A DNA stretch of 64,000 nt from Hyaloperonospora brassicae (GCA_947650285.1 CANTFL010001312.1:1-64000); one strand, 5' to 3'; shown: positions 31,915 to 43,475, counted from the stretch's first letter. Made by a program: numbers and translations. Notes: generated by a model not told the origin, from the sequence alone.

Positions 31915-33966
31915 ACACTTTTGACAGACGAGGGTAAGTGAGGCCAGAGCTAGATGTAGACTGTAGTAGAATTTTTCTGATCATCCAAGGTAAGGATAGC
32001 GGGTTAGCCTTGGTTATGATTTATGTCGATCATCCTATTCATAGCCGCTTTTTTATATACTCATGCATACGCTCGCTCGAGAGACACCGAAGATCTCATG
32101 GGTCCTTCGGCAAGTTACAAAGCTGAAGTATCAGTAACTCATTCTATTTCACCTGTCAGAAGAAATCCTCGTCAAGGGATGACAGAGGTATAATTTTGCG
32201 TCGTAGCCGAGGAAGAGTGATATAGAGTCCTAGCCAAACGAATCTACAAGCAACGGGACGACACCAGAAACTGCACAATGTGAGTACTGCCGCAAGGAAG
32301 TCTTTCGTTCGCGAGAACGTTGGGAGAGAGGGGATTTGTTCTAGAAGACTTGAAGGATCTTGCACTAAGTGTACGATCAAATTGTTTGCAAGAAAATCGA
32401 AGAAACTCATCGTGCTGATGAGTTGATGCACGGTTTTCCCTTCGCACATATGCGCAGGCTATAACTGGTAGATGGAAAAGCATTTGTTTGTCGAGAAAGC
32501 GGAACACAGCCGTATGTCACCTATCGTCTAACATGCCACGCTGGTCACTTGCGTCTATCTGAAAAATAAGCGACGGCAGTGGAAGATCTGGTCGAATCTC
32601 GAGTTTGAGTACAATTGATCCAGACCCACCCGAGAGCTCTTGCCGAATTCGATCATCGACTACATTACCTTCTTCTGCTTTCACACTTATGTCTTGTTGA
32701 TATCATTGATTGCAAGGTTGCTTAATTGGTTTTTGTGATGAAACCAAGCGCAACGTGCGATATTCCGGCTGCTGACGCCGGCTGAGCGTGATCCCGTTAT
32801 TTCGATAGATGAATCAAACGCCATATTTACCCACATTGCATGACCAGTGTGATCTGTTGAATGGTGCCCCGACTAATCTAAGACGATGCTCGGACTCGCG
32901 ACTTTTTGCTTCCCTTCGATACGAATCAATTGACTAATTGAGACTGTCCTAAACGCAGGAAACCAAGCGCTCGATCAGCTATAGGCTTATTCTTCCGTCT
33001 TACAAGACTAACTTTTTGACAGCACTTGGGCGGACAGATCGGCTTGACCCCGCATGTCATCAAGGCCTTCTTCATGCAGTGCTCTGATATCATTGTCGTC
33101 CAGGTAAAGTCCTGCTTTCATTCTTGCTGGAGTTGCATTCCTCTATCTGCGATGTATGTTTACACATATACTTCATCAAGAAGCGGTCGCCATTCTTTAG
33201 CGTTACTCAGGAATTGTGACAGCTCTTTGACGAATGAACGGACTTTGGTGCGTTCAGTTTAGTGCATCGTCAAGGGTGCCACTAGTTGACATCGTTTTCA
33301 TTATGCATTACAACAGAAAAATAGGCTGGTGCATCGCCACATGCATCTACCAATGAGTTTGAAAAGCTTTCCACAAGTTGACGCTGCTTGTTGCTGTAAG
33401 CCGAAATGCAAGGATGGTCGATCGGGTTGAGGCATCTTCATCTACATACGTTAGCAATCCCGCGTAAAAGATGCAAGAGCTGTTGATAGCATCCGTGCGA
33501 GAGAATTGGCACAATGGTGACGAAATGACGGTTCAGGATCGATATCAACTCGGTCGATTCGCGTCGAGTGTACGGTGGCCACTCCTTGTTGACGATCGTG
33601 GCGTCTGTCTGCACTACCGCAAACAAGTCGAGGAGCACATATAAAACATACGTGGCGCACAGGTGTCAGGGCCAATACTTGCATGGCATCAAAGACGCCA
33701 CTTTCTATTTCGCCATTTTGTACGAGTCATGCGCTGCAATGGAGAAACAGTGCGGGAATCGGGGCATGGTATGGCTTACATCATCATGGTGATTGAAAAC
33801 TGACATGTCTTTTCGTTCAACAATATTCTGCCGCCACGATCAACGCACGCGATGTCGAGGCTTACCCGGGCTCGATGCGTTTTTGACATGTTTTCGTTTG
33901 TCGAAAGGCGCAGTTCGAGTTTTGGCGCTCAGCACAGCGACTGTGAGTATACTACTACACTTACCC
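31915..33966. other. Gene-poor stretch with one further exon-like fragment
   Basis: Apart from the short spliced-looking segment at 33023-33103, I see only short ORFs without recognisable features. Confidence 0.4.
33023..33103 (+). pseudogene. 27-codon exon-like segment bounded by splice signals
   Basis: Acceptor TTTTTGACAG (ending 33022), an open 81-bp segment (HLGGQIGLTPHVIKAFFMQC and on), then donor GTAAAG. Same strand as the 31658 fragment, so both may be leftover exons of one decayed gene. Confidence 0.3.
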
Positions 33967-34228
33967 CTCTCTATAAGAGAAAACTTTGTGCCCAATTTTT
34001 ACAGCGTGTCTGATAAAAAGTCTCTTATAGAGAATCTGAAAGGAAGAAGTTGCATGATATTTTTAAAGCGTCACCCGCGGATTTTTTCAATGGATTTCTC
34101 TTTATTGAAATGTAAGCTTTTTACTAAATGAAGTCTCTCATGTCGAGCTGTTTCGCCCTAGCGTGCCGGTTCTTGCGAATAATCGACGACATCTTATCCA
34201 GATCTGACTGTATGATTCGCGTGTCATC

Positions 34229-35389
34229 CTATGAGCGTACGAAGTACGAACGCAAAAGCAGGCAGCACTTTAGTGCTTCTTTTGCACTGAAAGGCGCTTG
34301 ATCTTCTACTCTTTCGACTTCCGCGAGCTCCACTTCTGCTTCAATCAGAGCTTCTTGTTCTTCGTGAATCTGCTCGCGGTCCTCGATTTCGACATAACCA
34401 TCCACGCTAACGGTTACACCAAAATTTTGAAACATTTCGGCCAGATCATAGCAGTCTTGTCGGAAGGCGAGGCTGGACTGTCGAAAGTCGTTTTGTGCAC
34501 GCAAATCAGCAACCTGTGGCGCTTCGATGATCCCACTCTTGATCCATCAACTTCGAATGGTCTCCCCGCCAATACTGTTACATCTTTCAGCTGCAAACTC
34601 AATGGCTTCTAGGACATTACGTCTGCGTTCCGTGTTTGCTTTGATCCGATCCATGCGCCATCGCATATGAAGTTTCTTGTAGCGAGCTTAAAACAATCGG
34701 ATGATATCTATATAAAATATATGTATATAGGTGAGGAAATTAATATAGATTTATGACGCAAATTTATAAATTATGAGACTAATGCGTACCTGCATCGAGC
34801 GTCTAAATAGCGGAAGTCATGCTAGGCGGAAAAAATACCACATTGACGTTGTTGAGTTCTCGTTCGACCTTGTGACTGGAAGCATTATCAAGAAGTAGCA
34901 GGAATTTGCGCCCATGCATTCGAAGATTAAATTGATGCAGCCACTTATCACAGATATCTACAGTCATTTAGACGTTTGAGTTTGCAGCGTATACGATGCC
35001 ACGCTTCTTGATCTCCGCACCCTTTCAGCACCTTGGCTTTTTGAACTTCCCGATGATCATGGGCACCAGATTTTCATAGCCACTTGCGTTGCAGCACATA
35101 GCAACTGAAACGCGTGACTTAACAATCTTCTTGCCGCTGTTTCGAACCGTGTATAGGGTTTCGTTCGGATGCAAGTCGTAAGATAATGCTGTCTCATCCA
35201 AATTAAGCACATCACTCGGAGAATATTGTTCAATCAGAGATCGGATCTCATACTTTGCTGCTTGCACATACTCGATACATAAGCTCCCGCTCTCGCCTGT
35301 CAACGCGCGGCTTTCGATGTTGTTAAGCTTCTTGAAAATCTGGAGCCTGCCTTTGGAACGCATGAGATCGTGATCTTCGTAAATATGGC
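34229..35389 (-). pseudogene. Pogo/Tigger-like DDE transposase, catalytic and C-terminal part
   Basis: Catalytic-core motifs: VLNLDETALSYD (first Asp), a VSVAMCCNASG strand, LVPMIIGKFKKPRC, and LLLDNASSHKV (second Asp, near 34890), followed by FFPPSMTSAI and then TAG where the family has Gln (the usual I-Q-P-L-D-A-G). After a probable intron (GT at about 34790, AG before CTCGCTACAAG near 34690) comes an Arg/Lys-rich helix, an in-frame stop, and a Glu-rich tail (EEQEALIEAEVELAEVERVE) ending at 34229. Broken at 35389 by the retrotransposon and by point lesions. A 'cut and paste' TA-target element by family. Confidence 0.8.
35385..35389. repeat. Target-site duplication ATGGC, left copy
   Basis: ATGGC directly abuts the LTR 5'-TG; the matching copy is at 43159-43163. 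A 5-bp duplication is typical of Ty3/gypsy integrases. Confidence 0.9.
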
Positions 35390-35829
35390 TGTAACGGGGC
35401 ACCGACGACTACGTACTGGTCAACCAGTACGGAGTTTCCTATCACTGACTGTAGCGATAGTCAGTGCCCAGCTAGGTGTAGAACTACACAGAGGAAGGTA
35501 GAACGACTAAGGTGAAAGACTCTAGTCGTAGGAAAAGTAAAAATGTTATTAATGTAATTAAGTTCTATAACTCTTGTATCTCTGTTTGCCCTGACTTAAT
35601 TATACTAATGTAACTAAATGTATCGTGACGTCTACTCACCACCCATTGCGCGCGTCTAGCAGCGATTGGTGGGTTGACATCATCGCGACATCAACCAATG
35701 AGTAGACCCTTCGGTCATCTTCAACAATATCACCATGCTTGTGATACTGTTAAAAGAATATTCATCGTAATATTCTTCATTGTCATTTAATTCGTAATGG
35801 CAATATCATGTAACGGGCTACCCGTAACA
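35390..35829 (-). repeat. 3' LTR of the Ty3/gypsy element (440 bp)
   Basis: Starts TGTAACGGGG and ends CCCGTAACA. It matches the other LTR with about 19 substitutions by my reading (mostly transitions) but lacks a ~57-bp AT-rich block present there. It contains the hairpin-prone GTCTACTC...GAGTAGAC module. Confidence 0.92.
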
Positions 35830-35842
35830 TCACCCCTATCTT
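35830..35842 (-). promoter_or_regulatory. Candidate polypurine tract
   Basis: On the minus strand AAGATAGGGGTGA lies immediately inside the 3' LTR, the expected place for the plus-strand DNA synthesis primer. The purine run is short and imperfect. Confidence 0.55.
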
Positions 35843-35958
35843 AACGGATAGTCAACGTGTGACTATCGAAACATTATGGCCACCCGTTGGATACCAACGG
35901 GACGGGGAGTACTTGTTGGTCAGATTCATTCATTCTGACTTTGCCTCGCATAGTTAAC

Positions 35959-37550
35959 ATGTCTATGCGGGGTGACCCAAAGACGACACAGCCTGTTGCT
36001 ACGCCCGCCTCTGCGGCAGACGACTCGTCGTCTGCTGCTCGTTCTCAGCCTGCATCAGGTGTTGCTACAGGCGCATGTGGTATCGCACCTCATGCACACA
36101 GTGACCCCGAGTAAGGAGTCAGATACTCTGGCGAGTCAGATGTGTCTGATTCGGAAAAGCCTTTAGAGGCATCGCGTTTACCTGCGGTGCCTCGTCCATC
36201 AAGAGATGTGCCAAACGCACGGACTCGCGACATGCGTCATAGTCTGTTCGGCAGTGATGATGAATTTGGTGATGAGATGGGCTACTCATCACCACGATCA
36301 ACTCGTGCATTTTCGCACGAGCGATTTGACGATGGTGCGAGCCGTCGTCATACTGATAAACGTGGTACCGGCAAAGGTACCACTTCGAAGCGTGATGAGC
36401 TGAAGTCGTGGCGTTTGCCTGAGCAGCTCATCAATAGCTTATATCACGAGACAAGTCAACACCATCGAATAACTTCATTCGAAGCGAGTGAGCTTCACGG
36501 CTTGAGTTCCAGCGCGAGTAACTTTCGCGCTGAAGAAGACTTTTATCTCGATGCTTTCCTCAAGCATCGATGGTACAATGGCAACCAAAAGCGTGACAAG
36601 GTCCCGCTTTTGGCGGCGTGGAACGCGTTCGTCCAAAATATCAAGAGCTTTGAACGAGAAGGATGGTTTTAAAAACTGAAGCGGTACGCATCAAGTTTGA
36701 AAAGCGAACACCAACCACTGCAAGGAACCGGCTGCATCGTTTGTCGAGTGAGGCATACATTCCTTGCCTCACTTGGGAAGATCCTTGTGCGAGTTGTGTT
36801 GGCAACTCGCAATGTGCACATAGGGACGTGTTTTCCCTAAGTTCGCCCTGGGGAAGGGCACGCATCTCGGCTGAGATGCGGGACGCGATTGTAAGCTTTC
36901 AATACGTCTACAAGCGCCAAAGGCGCGTGTTTACCGACGGGTCCTCGGACCTATCGGATGAGTCTCGTCATACTGGTGGACGAGACCTTCAACGTCAGCC
37001 ATCAGCTGGGATCGAGGTTCCCAGCTATCAAACGATGGTGGATACCCACGCCAGCGGACAAAATAACTCGTTCGCTCCCCATTCTTCATGCGGTGGCTCA
37101 AGATACGCCCCACGTGAAATCGTCGACCACCGTGAGAATCCACCAGTGGTTCCGGTGGCGGTGGAAAGCCAAGGTCCGGCTCAACCGCCGGGCCTGCAGG
37201 AGACTTTGGGTGGCCATTGGCGTTACCTGACCGAGTTGAGGGCGGACGTCGATCACGAATACGATCGTCGGCACGACATACTGGCGACCGTACGACGTCT
37301 CCGTACCGTTTGGGAGATAGAACGATCGGATTTCGCGTTCTTTCAACTCGAGAGCGAACGCGAGAAGCACCGTTTGCACGACGAGCTAGAGGTGGCTCGT
37401 CGCGAGACTGCGTCGTTGAAGTATCAACTTGAGTGTTTGGTCCGTGACCACAAGAACCTGTTGGGGATTCTTGAGCGTGCCGGATGTCTCCGTTCTCGCA
37501 AGAGGCCTCGTACTGATAGTACGGGCGGAGACGACCAACATAAAACGTAG
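35959..37550 (+). pseudogene. Antisense accessory ORF inside the Ty3 element
   Basis: Starts at ATG 35959, 130 bases inside the 3' LTR, on the strand opposite to gag-pol. It reads about 530 codons with only two lesions: a TAA at 36112-36114 and a -1-type shift near 36665. In order: a Ser/Ala-rich N-terminus; an acidic stretch (FGSDDEFGDEMGYSS); a conserved-looking helical block (SWRLPEQLINSLYHE ... FYLDAFLKHRWYNG ... AAWNAFVQNIKSF); a Cys cluster (PCLTWEDPCASCVGNSQCAH); and a C-terminal coiled coil (about 37262-37497) with a basic end. The last 620 bases overlap pol in antisense. The coiled coil lies opposite the Pro/Arg-rich linker of pol, and the chromodomain (36934-37119) lies opposite a polar, loosely composed part. 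No known family recognised. It is probably an element-encoded protein expressed by antisense transcription; function is unknown. Confidence 0.6.
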
Positions 37551-40500
37551 GATGCGTGCGCATCTTACGTGGCAACTTAATCGTGTATGCATTGCCCTTG
37601 CGGTGCAACACACGAAAGGGACCAATGTATTTCGGCAGTAGTTTACTACTGCCGACATTAGTGACTACATGTCCAGGTAAGTTTACCGTAGACAGTAGAA
37701 CTAGGTCGTTGACTTTGAATGAAAGAACATTTGCTCTTCCATTCTTGTCTGCGTCCCGTTTATGGCGGTCCACCGCATTTGCGATGGATTTTTGTACAAA
37801 ACGGACTACCGCCTCTCGAGTTAGTGGGAAGTTTTCTGCTGAATCGTTGTTGTGTTTTTCAGTGCGCTTCGTGCGCACTGCTAAGAGATCGTTCTCTTCT
37901 TCAGCGAGCTTGTCCACTTCCTCGCTGAAATAATCGTTGACGATGCTGAATATCCCATCATTGTCTGAAGTAGCAGCAGCGTCATTGCTACTGCTAAGAT
38001 CAACTTCTTCGATGTCGACATTATCGACATCGACATCGAACGTATCGGCATGTGCGATGATACGTGATGAGGCAGAGCCTAAACGGTTTTTTCCTCGAGC
38101 GAGTCTCCCCCTAAACCCAGAGTCACTCTGTATAAGGGCGGGAATACGTGGGTGGCGTAAGCCTTTCACGACGAACGGTGTATGCGTTGTTGACGCATGC
38201 ACGGAATTGTTGATGGCAAATTCGACCATCGGCAAGAACTCACTCCAACTCGAACAGGAGTGGACGTATCCTCGAATAATTTCTTCGAGGACACAGTTTG
38301 CACGTTCCGTTTGACCATCTGTTCTGGGATGGTCAGATGTGGACATCTTTCATTGTGTTCGGAGTTACGGGGCACGGATTGCCAAAACTCCACCGTGAAC
38401 CGAGGGTCACGGTCGGACACGAGTTCACGGGGTAATCCGTGAAGTCGAAACACTTTGTCGATGAAGACACGCGCACAGCCTTGTGCCGCGATCGACTTGG
38501 GTAGTGCAGCAAGATGCACCATCTTGCTGAAACGATCCACAAACACAAGAATACCATTATTCTTACGGTCGTCTTCGGGGAACCCGAAGACAAAGTCCAT
38601 GGAAACGGACTCCCAACACTCTGCCGGGACCGGCAGAGGTTGTAGTGGCGCACGGGATGAAGGGCTAGGCTTCACCCGTTGACAGACTTTTCAAGAACGA
38701 ATGTACTTGCGCACGAAATGATACTGGAGGAGCCAGTAAAAGTTACGACTTAACGTAAGGTAGATCTTTTCTCTGCTACGATGTCCACCTGAGGGCGCAT
38801 CGTGACCTTCGAACATGATGCGTAAACGCAAATCATCATGATCGGGAACGACGACACGAGGTGTATCGTCGGCAGTTGATGTGTAGTACAGCAGGCCATT
38901 GCGAGTCGTATACCGATCCAACGAGGAACGGTATAGAGACGGTAAATCCGACAAGGATTTCCGGGATGGGTTCGCAAGGTGACCCATCAAACGAAGTAGA
39001 ATCATGTCTCCTTCGTATGCCTTCCGCACGTCATCGAGTAAAGGCGATGACGGCACACTGACTGACAGTGCCGCAACAGTGGGCAAGGCCTCACTGTTTG
39101 CGCGTGTTGTCGGCTCTAAATCGGGCCGACGTGATAGCGCATCAGCGACGACGTTAAGTCGTCCTGGCTTATACTCCATGGAGACGTTGTATTCCGCGAA
39201 GAAAGACAGCCACCTCGCCATTCGGTGCGAGAGGTGTGGACTGTTTACGGCCGTGCGTAGTGACGCATGGTCCGTATATAAGATGAACGGTCTATCTCCG
39301 AGGAGATAGACGCGAAAATTAGCCAGTGCGTACTTCATGGAAAGGAGTTCCTTGTTATGCACTGGGTAATTGCGTTCAGCTGGTTAAAGCTGACGCGATT
39401 AATAACAGACGACGCGCTCTGCTCCGTCTGTGTCATACTGCATCAACGCACAGCCGATAGCAAAATCGCTGGCGTCACGGACCGCATGAAAAGGTCTGTC
39501 CTGATCTGCAATCGCCAAGATGGGCGATTGCATCAAGCTTTTTTTGATACTTTCAAAGGAACGCTGACAGTCAGCGTTACATGACCACTTCACATTTTTC
39601 TTGAGCAAGCAAGAAAGATGTACAGTCATCACGGCGTAATTGAGCGAGTACTTGTGTAAGTACGCCGCTAGCCCAAGGAAATTACGAAGTCCTTTTACAT
39701 CGACTGGCACGGTCCAGTCGGTGATCGCCTTGATCTTTTCAGGATCAGGGAGTACGTCGTGTTTACCCACGATGTACCCAAGAAGTGGCATTTCGCTTGC
39801 CGCGAATATACACTTTTTGAGATTGGCATACAACTTATGCTTGCGCATAAGTTGAAGAACCTGACGAACATGAGCTCTATGAACCTCAATGTCCGTCTTT
39901 CCGTCCATCGACCGGTTATGGACAAACACATCGTCGAAGTAACTTGTTGCGAAGTCTCGCACCGGTCTCAACAGATTTGTAACGCATCTGTTGAACGTTG
40001 CAGGGGCATACTCAGCTTCTGTGGCATGACTAGCCACTCCCACAGCATACCGCTGGGGGTGCTCACTGCTGTGTACGGTATGTCCCGTACACGCATGAGG
40101 AACAGATAGAATCCGTCCATCAGATCCATGGACGAAAAGATGGTACTATTTGACATACCATCTATGATTACGTCCTTCCTCGGTATCGGCGTCTAAGCCG
40201 GTACCGTTGCAGCAATCAACTTGTTGAATGCGTGCACTATCCGCCATCCTCCTGTGGCTTTTCGCACAGAAGGTCGGAGAGCTGTGAGAGGAAGTTTAAT
40301 CCCTCACATGGCCCGCTGCAAAGAGATCAGCAAAGAACTTGTCTATCGCTAGAACCTGTTCACGAGGCAGTAGACACTGCTTCATGTCACAGTACTTCGA
40401 GTCCGGTTTGAGCTCGATCTCGTGTCGAGTGCCTTTGTCCTTAGGCAACTCGCATGGCACGGATTCAGGGAATACATCCTTGAATTCGATCAAATCCTTA

Positions 40501-41516
40501 TACAAAGGATTTGCTTGGAGCGACTTCCATGATTGAGATTCATATCTCTCAATCCGAGTCATCTCATCGATTACGCTTTCGTCCATCGGTGAACTGCTTA
40601 GAATCCTCTCGGTCTCAGTAAACACCGTTGCCGATCGAATATCGGTAACGCACTCGTCCTCCGCGACGAGTACACAGATCTGCTTGACTTTGCCACTGCG
40701 CAGATCACGCAAGAACCGTTTCGGTTCTAGCGTCGGCAATTGAGTTATCTCCGAAGTTAGTTTCGGAGGCGCAACCGGATCAAGCGTGTAAGCGCCTACG
40801 CTTGATCCATCATTAACCAAGACATTAACTGTCTCGGTTACCTCCTGGGAAATCACTTCCACAGGATCTGGGTGAGCTTTCTACACAATGTATTGATCAT
40901 CTACATTGTGTTCTTGTACAGTCGCGCTAACGACCGTACCACGAGTGAGGCCATCGCACTCGCTCGTAGTACACCCACGTAAATGTGTGCGTTCCAAGAC
41001 ATTCTTCAGATCGTCATCTGAGGAACAAGTGGCAGGCATCGATACTGATCGATGCTGCCAGCTCACCCTTGGCTCGTATCTCCTGAGCCAAGGTAGTCCT
41101 AGGATGACATCAAAATTGTCATCCAGGTCGAGTACGATGAAATCATCATCGTACTGTTCATCTTTTAACGTGTAGTTGATTCCGACTACACGTTTCTTCA
41201 CATTGATCGATACGCCTGTCGCTAGGCGCACCGTCATTCTCGTTGGAGGGATCTCCCGCTCCACGAAGTTAAAACTTCCTGCCTCTAGTGACTGGCGACG
41301 AACAAAATTGTTCGACGCCCCACAGTCAACTAGGGCGCGAAGTGACAAGTCCTTTGTCACTTCCAATATCAAGGTGATGAGAGACACCTCATCACCAAGT
41401 GCAGAAACACACAGGGACTGCGTGTCGGGAGCAACCTTCGTCAAGAGATTTGCAAATTATCTTGATGTTGCTGGATCAGTAGGGCGCTCCGCCCCTACTG
41501 ACCCCGACCATTTTTT
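36931..41516 (-). pseudogene. Ty3 pol: protease, RT, RNase H, integrase, chromodomain
   Basis: From the frameshift site at 41516 one frame carries protease (LVDCGASNNFV near 41340; the D-C-G-A motif), the RT N-part (to 40296), RT palm (YFDDVFVHNRS, near 39930), RNase H (LYTDHASLRTAV), the integrase Zn region (HDAPSGGHRSREKIY) and core (SMDFVFGFPEDDRKNNG; DRDPRFTVEFW). It is interrupted by stops at about 41460, 40881, 40272, 39399, 39387 and 38691. Most are TAA/TAG where Gln fits; the 38691 TGA replaces a Cys of the integrase finger (before KVCQ). A frameshift near 38330 leads to the last ORF (36931-38346): integrase end, YIGPFRVLHRKGNAYTI module, Pro/Arg-rich linker and chromodomain (FHVGRILSHR ... 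YFVRWRGYPPSFDSWEP). The chromodomain probably guided integration to modified histones. Inactive as is. Confidence 0.9.
41477..41516 (-). promoter_or_regulatory. Programmed -1 frameshift signal at the gag-pol junction
   Basis: In the gag frame the heptamer A-AAA-AAT (41516 down to 41510) has exactly the X-XXY-YYZ phase. After a 9-nt spacer comes a stem-loop with a perfect 8-bp stem (CAGTAGGG at 41500-41493 with CCCTACTG at 41484-41477), and the gag stop TAG lies within the stem. A -1 shift moves ribosomes into the pol frame used downstream. In this copy the pol frame meets a TAA about 17 codons later. Confidence 0.8.
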
Positions 41517-42604
41517 GATGGTTGGTATGGCTGTTGCGGCTTTGCAACAGCATCGGACCCTCGCCCTCCAGTTCTTCTTACTGGTGGACGATTACTGCTC
41601 TCAGCACCGCGAGGTTCTGAGCGGAGGATACTGCATTCATATGCGTAGTGTCCCAGTTTATGACAGCGATGGCATCTCACCGATCGCTTGTCATTCGCAG
41701 GGCGAGGTTTCTCACCCTCGACATTACAGAGGTCCATTGGCTCTGGACCTCCGACCGCTGATCGTCTCTGCGGACGAAAGGGGGTCAGCGTAGTGTGAGC
41801 CTGTCTCACACTAAAGTCTTCCTGCTCCGCAGCGAAGATTGCTTCGGAGAGCGTCTTTAGCTCTTCGCGGAAAAGGTGGTCCCTGACGGGACCATCGAAC
41901 AGCCCTTGAATGAATATTGTGATCAACACAAATTCACTTACAGGGTTCACTACCATGCAGCTTGCAAGGTAGCGTACGTGCTGAGCGTAAGCGTGAACCT
42001 TACGCTTACCGTGTTTGATTCCTAGGAATTCAGATAGTGTCCTGAACTCTGCCCTGGGGGGCTCAAACGTCTCGCTGGGCAGGGTCTTGAAGATCCTCAA
42101 CGACCCAAACACTTTTGGGTCGTGCAACTTGAGATTCAGGGCCCAATCCCTAGCGTCCCCTGCCACGTACGACTGAGCAAATGCAAGTTGCATTCGCTCA
42201 TCGTCGATGCGACGGGCCTTGATGGCATCGTCGACTTCGGTGAACCATCTTAACAGGGAGTCGTCCTCGACTCCGTGATACTTGGAGATCTCTAGCTTCA
42301 GAGACCCCGGTCGACGCTCCCGTGTCGACTGCGCGGAGTGAGACTGTCTCAGTTCTTCGTTCCGCTGGTGATCCTGTTGTTGCAGTAAGGTCACCTGCGC
42401 TCGCGACTCATCAAGTTCTCGTTGCAAGAACTTGCTAATGACGGTATGCTGCTGGTCTATATCCCTTGTGGATAGCATGGCCCAGATAGATTCTTCGCCA
42501 ACGGTCGAACTCATTCGTTTGATCGCACTCCATTCGATATCGCTCAAATGAGAGTAGCTTTCACGGGTTCCGTGAAATCTGTCGCCTTCGACTTCGTCCA
42601 ACAT
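41495..42604 (-). CDS. Ty3 Gag polyprotein
   Basis: 369 aa from ATG 42604, 57 bases inside the 5' LTR. An N-terminal coiled-coil-like segment (DESRAQVTLLQQQDHQRNEE) is followed by a capsid-like helical region (SLLRWFTEVDDAIKARRI ... ARDWALNL ... GLFDGPVRDHLFREEL) and a CCHC zinc knuckle CHRCHKLGHYAYEC near the C-terminus for RNA packaging. Intact, unlike pol. The stop at 41495-41497 is bypassed by the predicted frameshift. Confidence 0.9.
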   Translation of the reverse strand: MLDEVEGDRFHGTRESYSHLSDIEWSAIKRMSSTVGEESIWAMLSTRDIDQQHTVISKFLQRELDESRAQVTLLQQQDHQRNEELRQSHSAQSTRERRPGSLKLEISKYHGVEDDSLLRWFTEVDDAIKARRIDDERMQLAFAQSYVAGDARDWALNLKLHDPKVFGSLRIFKTLPSETFEPPRAEFRTLSEFLGIKHGKRKVHAYAQHVRYLASCMVVNPVSEFVLITIFIQGLFDGPVRDHLFREELKTLSEAIFAAEQEDFSVRQAHTTLTPFRPQRRSAVGGPEPMDLCNVEGEKPRPANDKRSVRCHRCHKLGHYAYECSILRSEPRGAESSNRPPVRRTGGRGSDAVAKPQQPYQPSKNGRGQ

Positions 42605-42640
42605 GTTCACGTTGGGCTATGCGAGTGTGGTCCTTGGACG

Positions 42641-42658
42641 GACTACAAAGTGCTACCA
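42641..42658 (-). promoter_or_regulatory. Candidate primer-binding site
   Basis: TGGTAGCACTTTG on the minus strand starts two bases after the 5' LTR end; TGG complements a tRNA CCA tail. The tRNA is not identified. Confidence 0.6.
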
Positions 42659-42660
42659 GG

Positions 42661-43158
42661 TGTAACGGGGCACCGACGACTACGTATTGGTAAACCAGTA
42701 CGGAGTTTCCTATCACTGACTGTGGTGATAGTCAGTGCCCAGCTAGGTGTAGAACTACACAGAGGAAGGTAGAACGAGAAATACCACTAATTTCATATAA
42801 AATTTGACCTTTTTTTACTTTAGCTATCCAACAAGAAAGGTGAAAGACTCTAGTCGTAGGAAAAGTAAAAATGTTATTAATATAATTAAGTCCTATAACT
42901 CTTGTATCTCTGTTTGTCCTGCCTTAATTATACTAATGTAGCTAAATGTATGGTGATGTCTACTCACCACCCATTGCGCGCGTCTAGCAGCGATTGGTGG
43001 GTTGACATCATCGCGACATCAACCAATGAGTAGACCCTTCGGTCATCTTCAACAATATCATCATGCTTGTGATATTGTTGAAAGAATATTCATCGTAATA
43101 TTCTTTATTGTCATTTTATTCGTAACGACAATATCATGTAACGGGCTACCCCGTTACA
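42661..43158 (-). repeat. 5' LTR of the Ty3/gypsy element (498 bp)
   Basis: TGTAACGGGG ... CCCGTTACA. It has an extra AT-rich ~57-bp block (about 42775-42835) absent from the other LTR, otherwise closely similar. Followed by the right target duplication ATGGC (43159-43163). Confidence 0.92.
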
Positions 43159-43475
43159 ATGGCTCACTCGCAGTCGGTCTACTTTCTCCAGGATCAGATC
43201 TTCAAATAACTTGTCACTCGCGCGCTCGAGATTGAATTTCAGCAGCTCCTCCTCAAACTCAGGATGCTTTACACGTCGTTTCGTTTTTACATTAGGGTTA
43301 AAGCCCTCAAAGTCGATTTCTTTCATGGTCATGAGCCGATGCGCCGTTGATTTACCAATGCTGTGCTGGAACTGAATGCTCACATAAGTCTGTACTTCGT
43401 AAAAGCAAGGTTTGGACGTTCCTTGCAGTGTTGAAAGACCTCGTACTTCTGCTCTAGAGAGAGGGATACTCGCAT
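43159..43475 (-). pseudogene. Pogo/Tigger-like transposase, N-terminal DNA-binding part
   Basis: Starts at ATG 43475 (MRVSLSLEQKYEVFQHCKER), shifts frame after a TGA near 43383, then reads SIGKSTAHRLMTMKEIDFEG and KHPEFEEELLKFNLERASDK, a CENP-B/pogo-style helix-turn-helix region. It stops exactly at the retrotransposon boundary; the catalytic half is at 34229-35389. Confidence 0.7.

Larger units (their letters stand above)
35390..43158 (-). mobile_element. Full-length Ty3/gypsy chromovirus, minus strand
   Basis: 7.77 kb with two LTRs, a perfect ATGGC duplication, a primer-binding site next to the right (5') LTR, and a purine tract next to the left (3') LTR. Order on the minus strand: gag with zinc knuckle, aspartic protease, reverse transcriptase (YFDD), RNase H, integrase (Zn finger, core, C-terminal domain), chromodomain. 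RT-before-integrase order plus chromodomain defines Ty3/gypsy chromovirus. The LTRs differ by a few percent, so insertion is not very recent, and pol carries several stops. It also carries a long antisense ORF on the plus strand. Confidence 0.93.

Noticed and set aside
35390..43158. Endogenous retrovirus with envelope gene
   Set aside because: The extra ORF is antisense and has no signal peptide or TM segment; the element is a chromodomain Ty3 retrotransposon.
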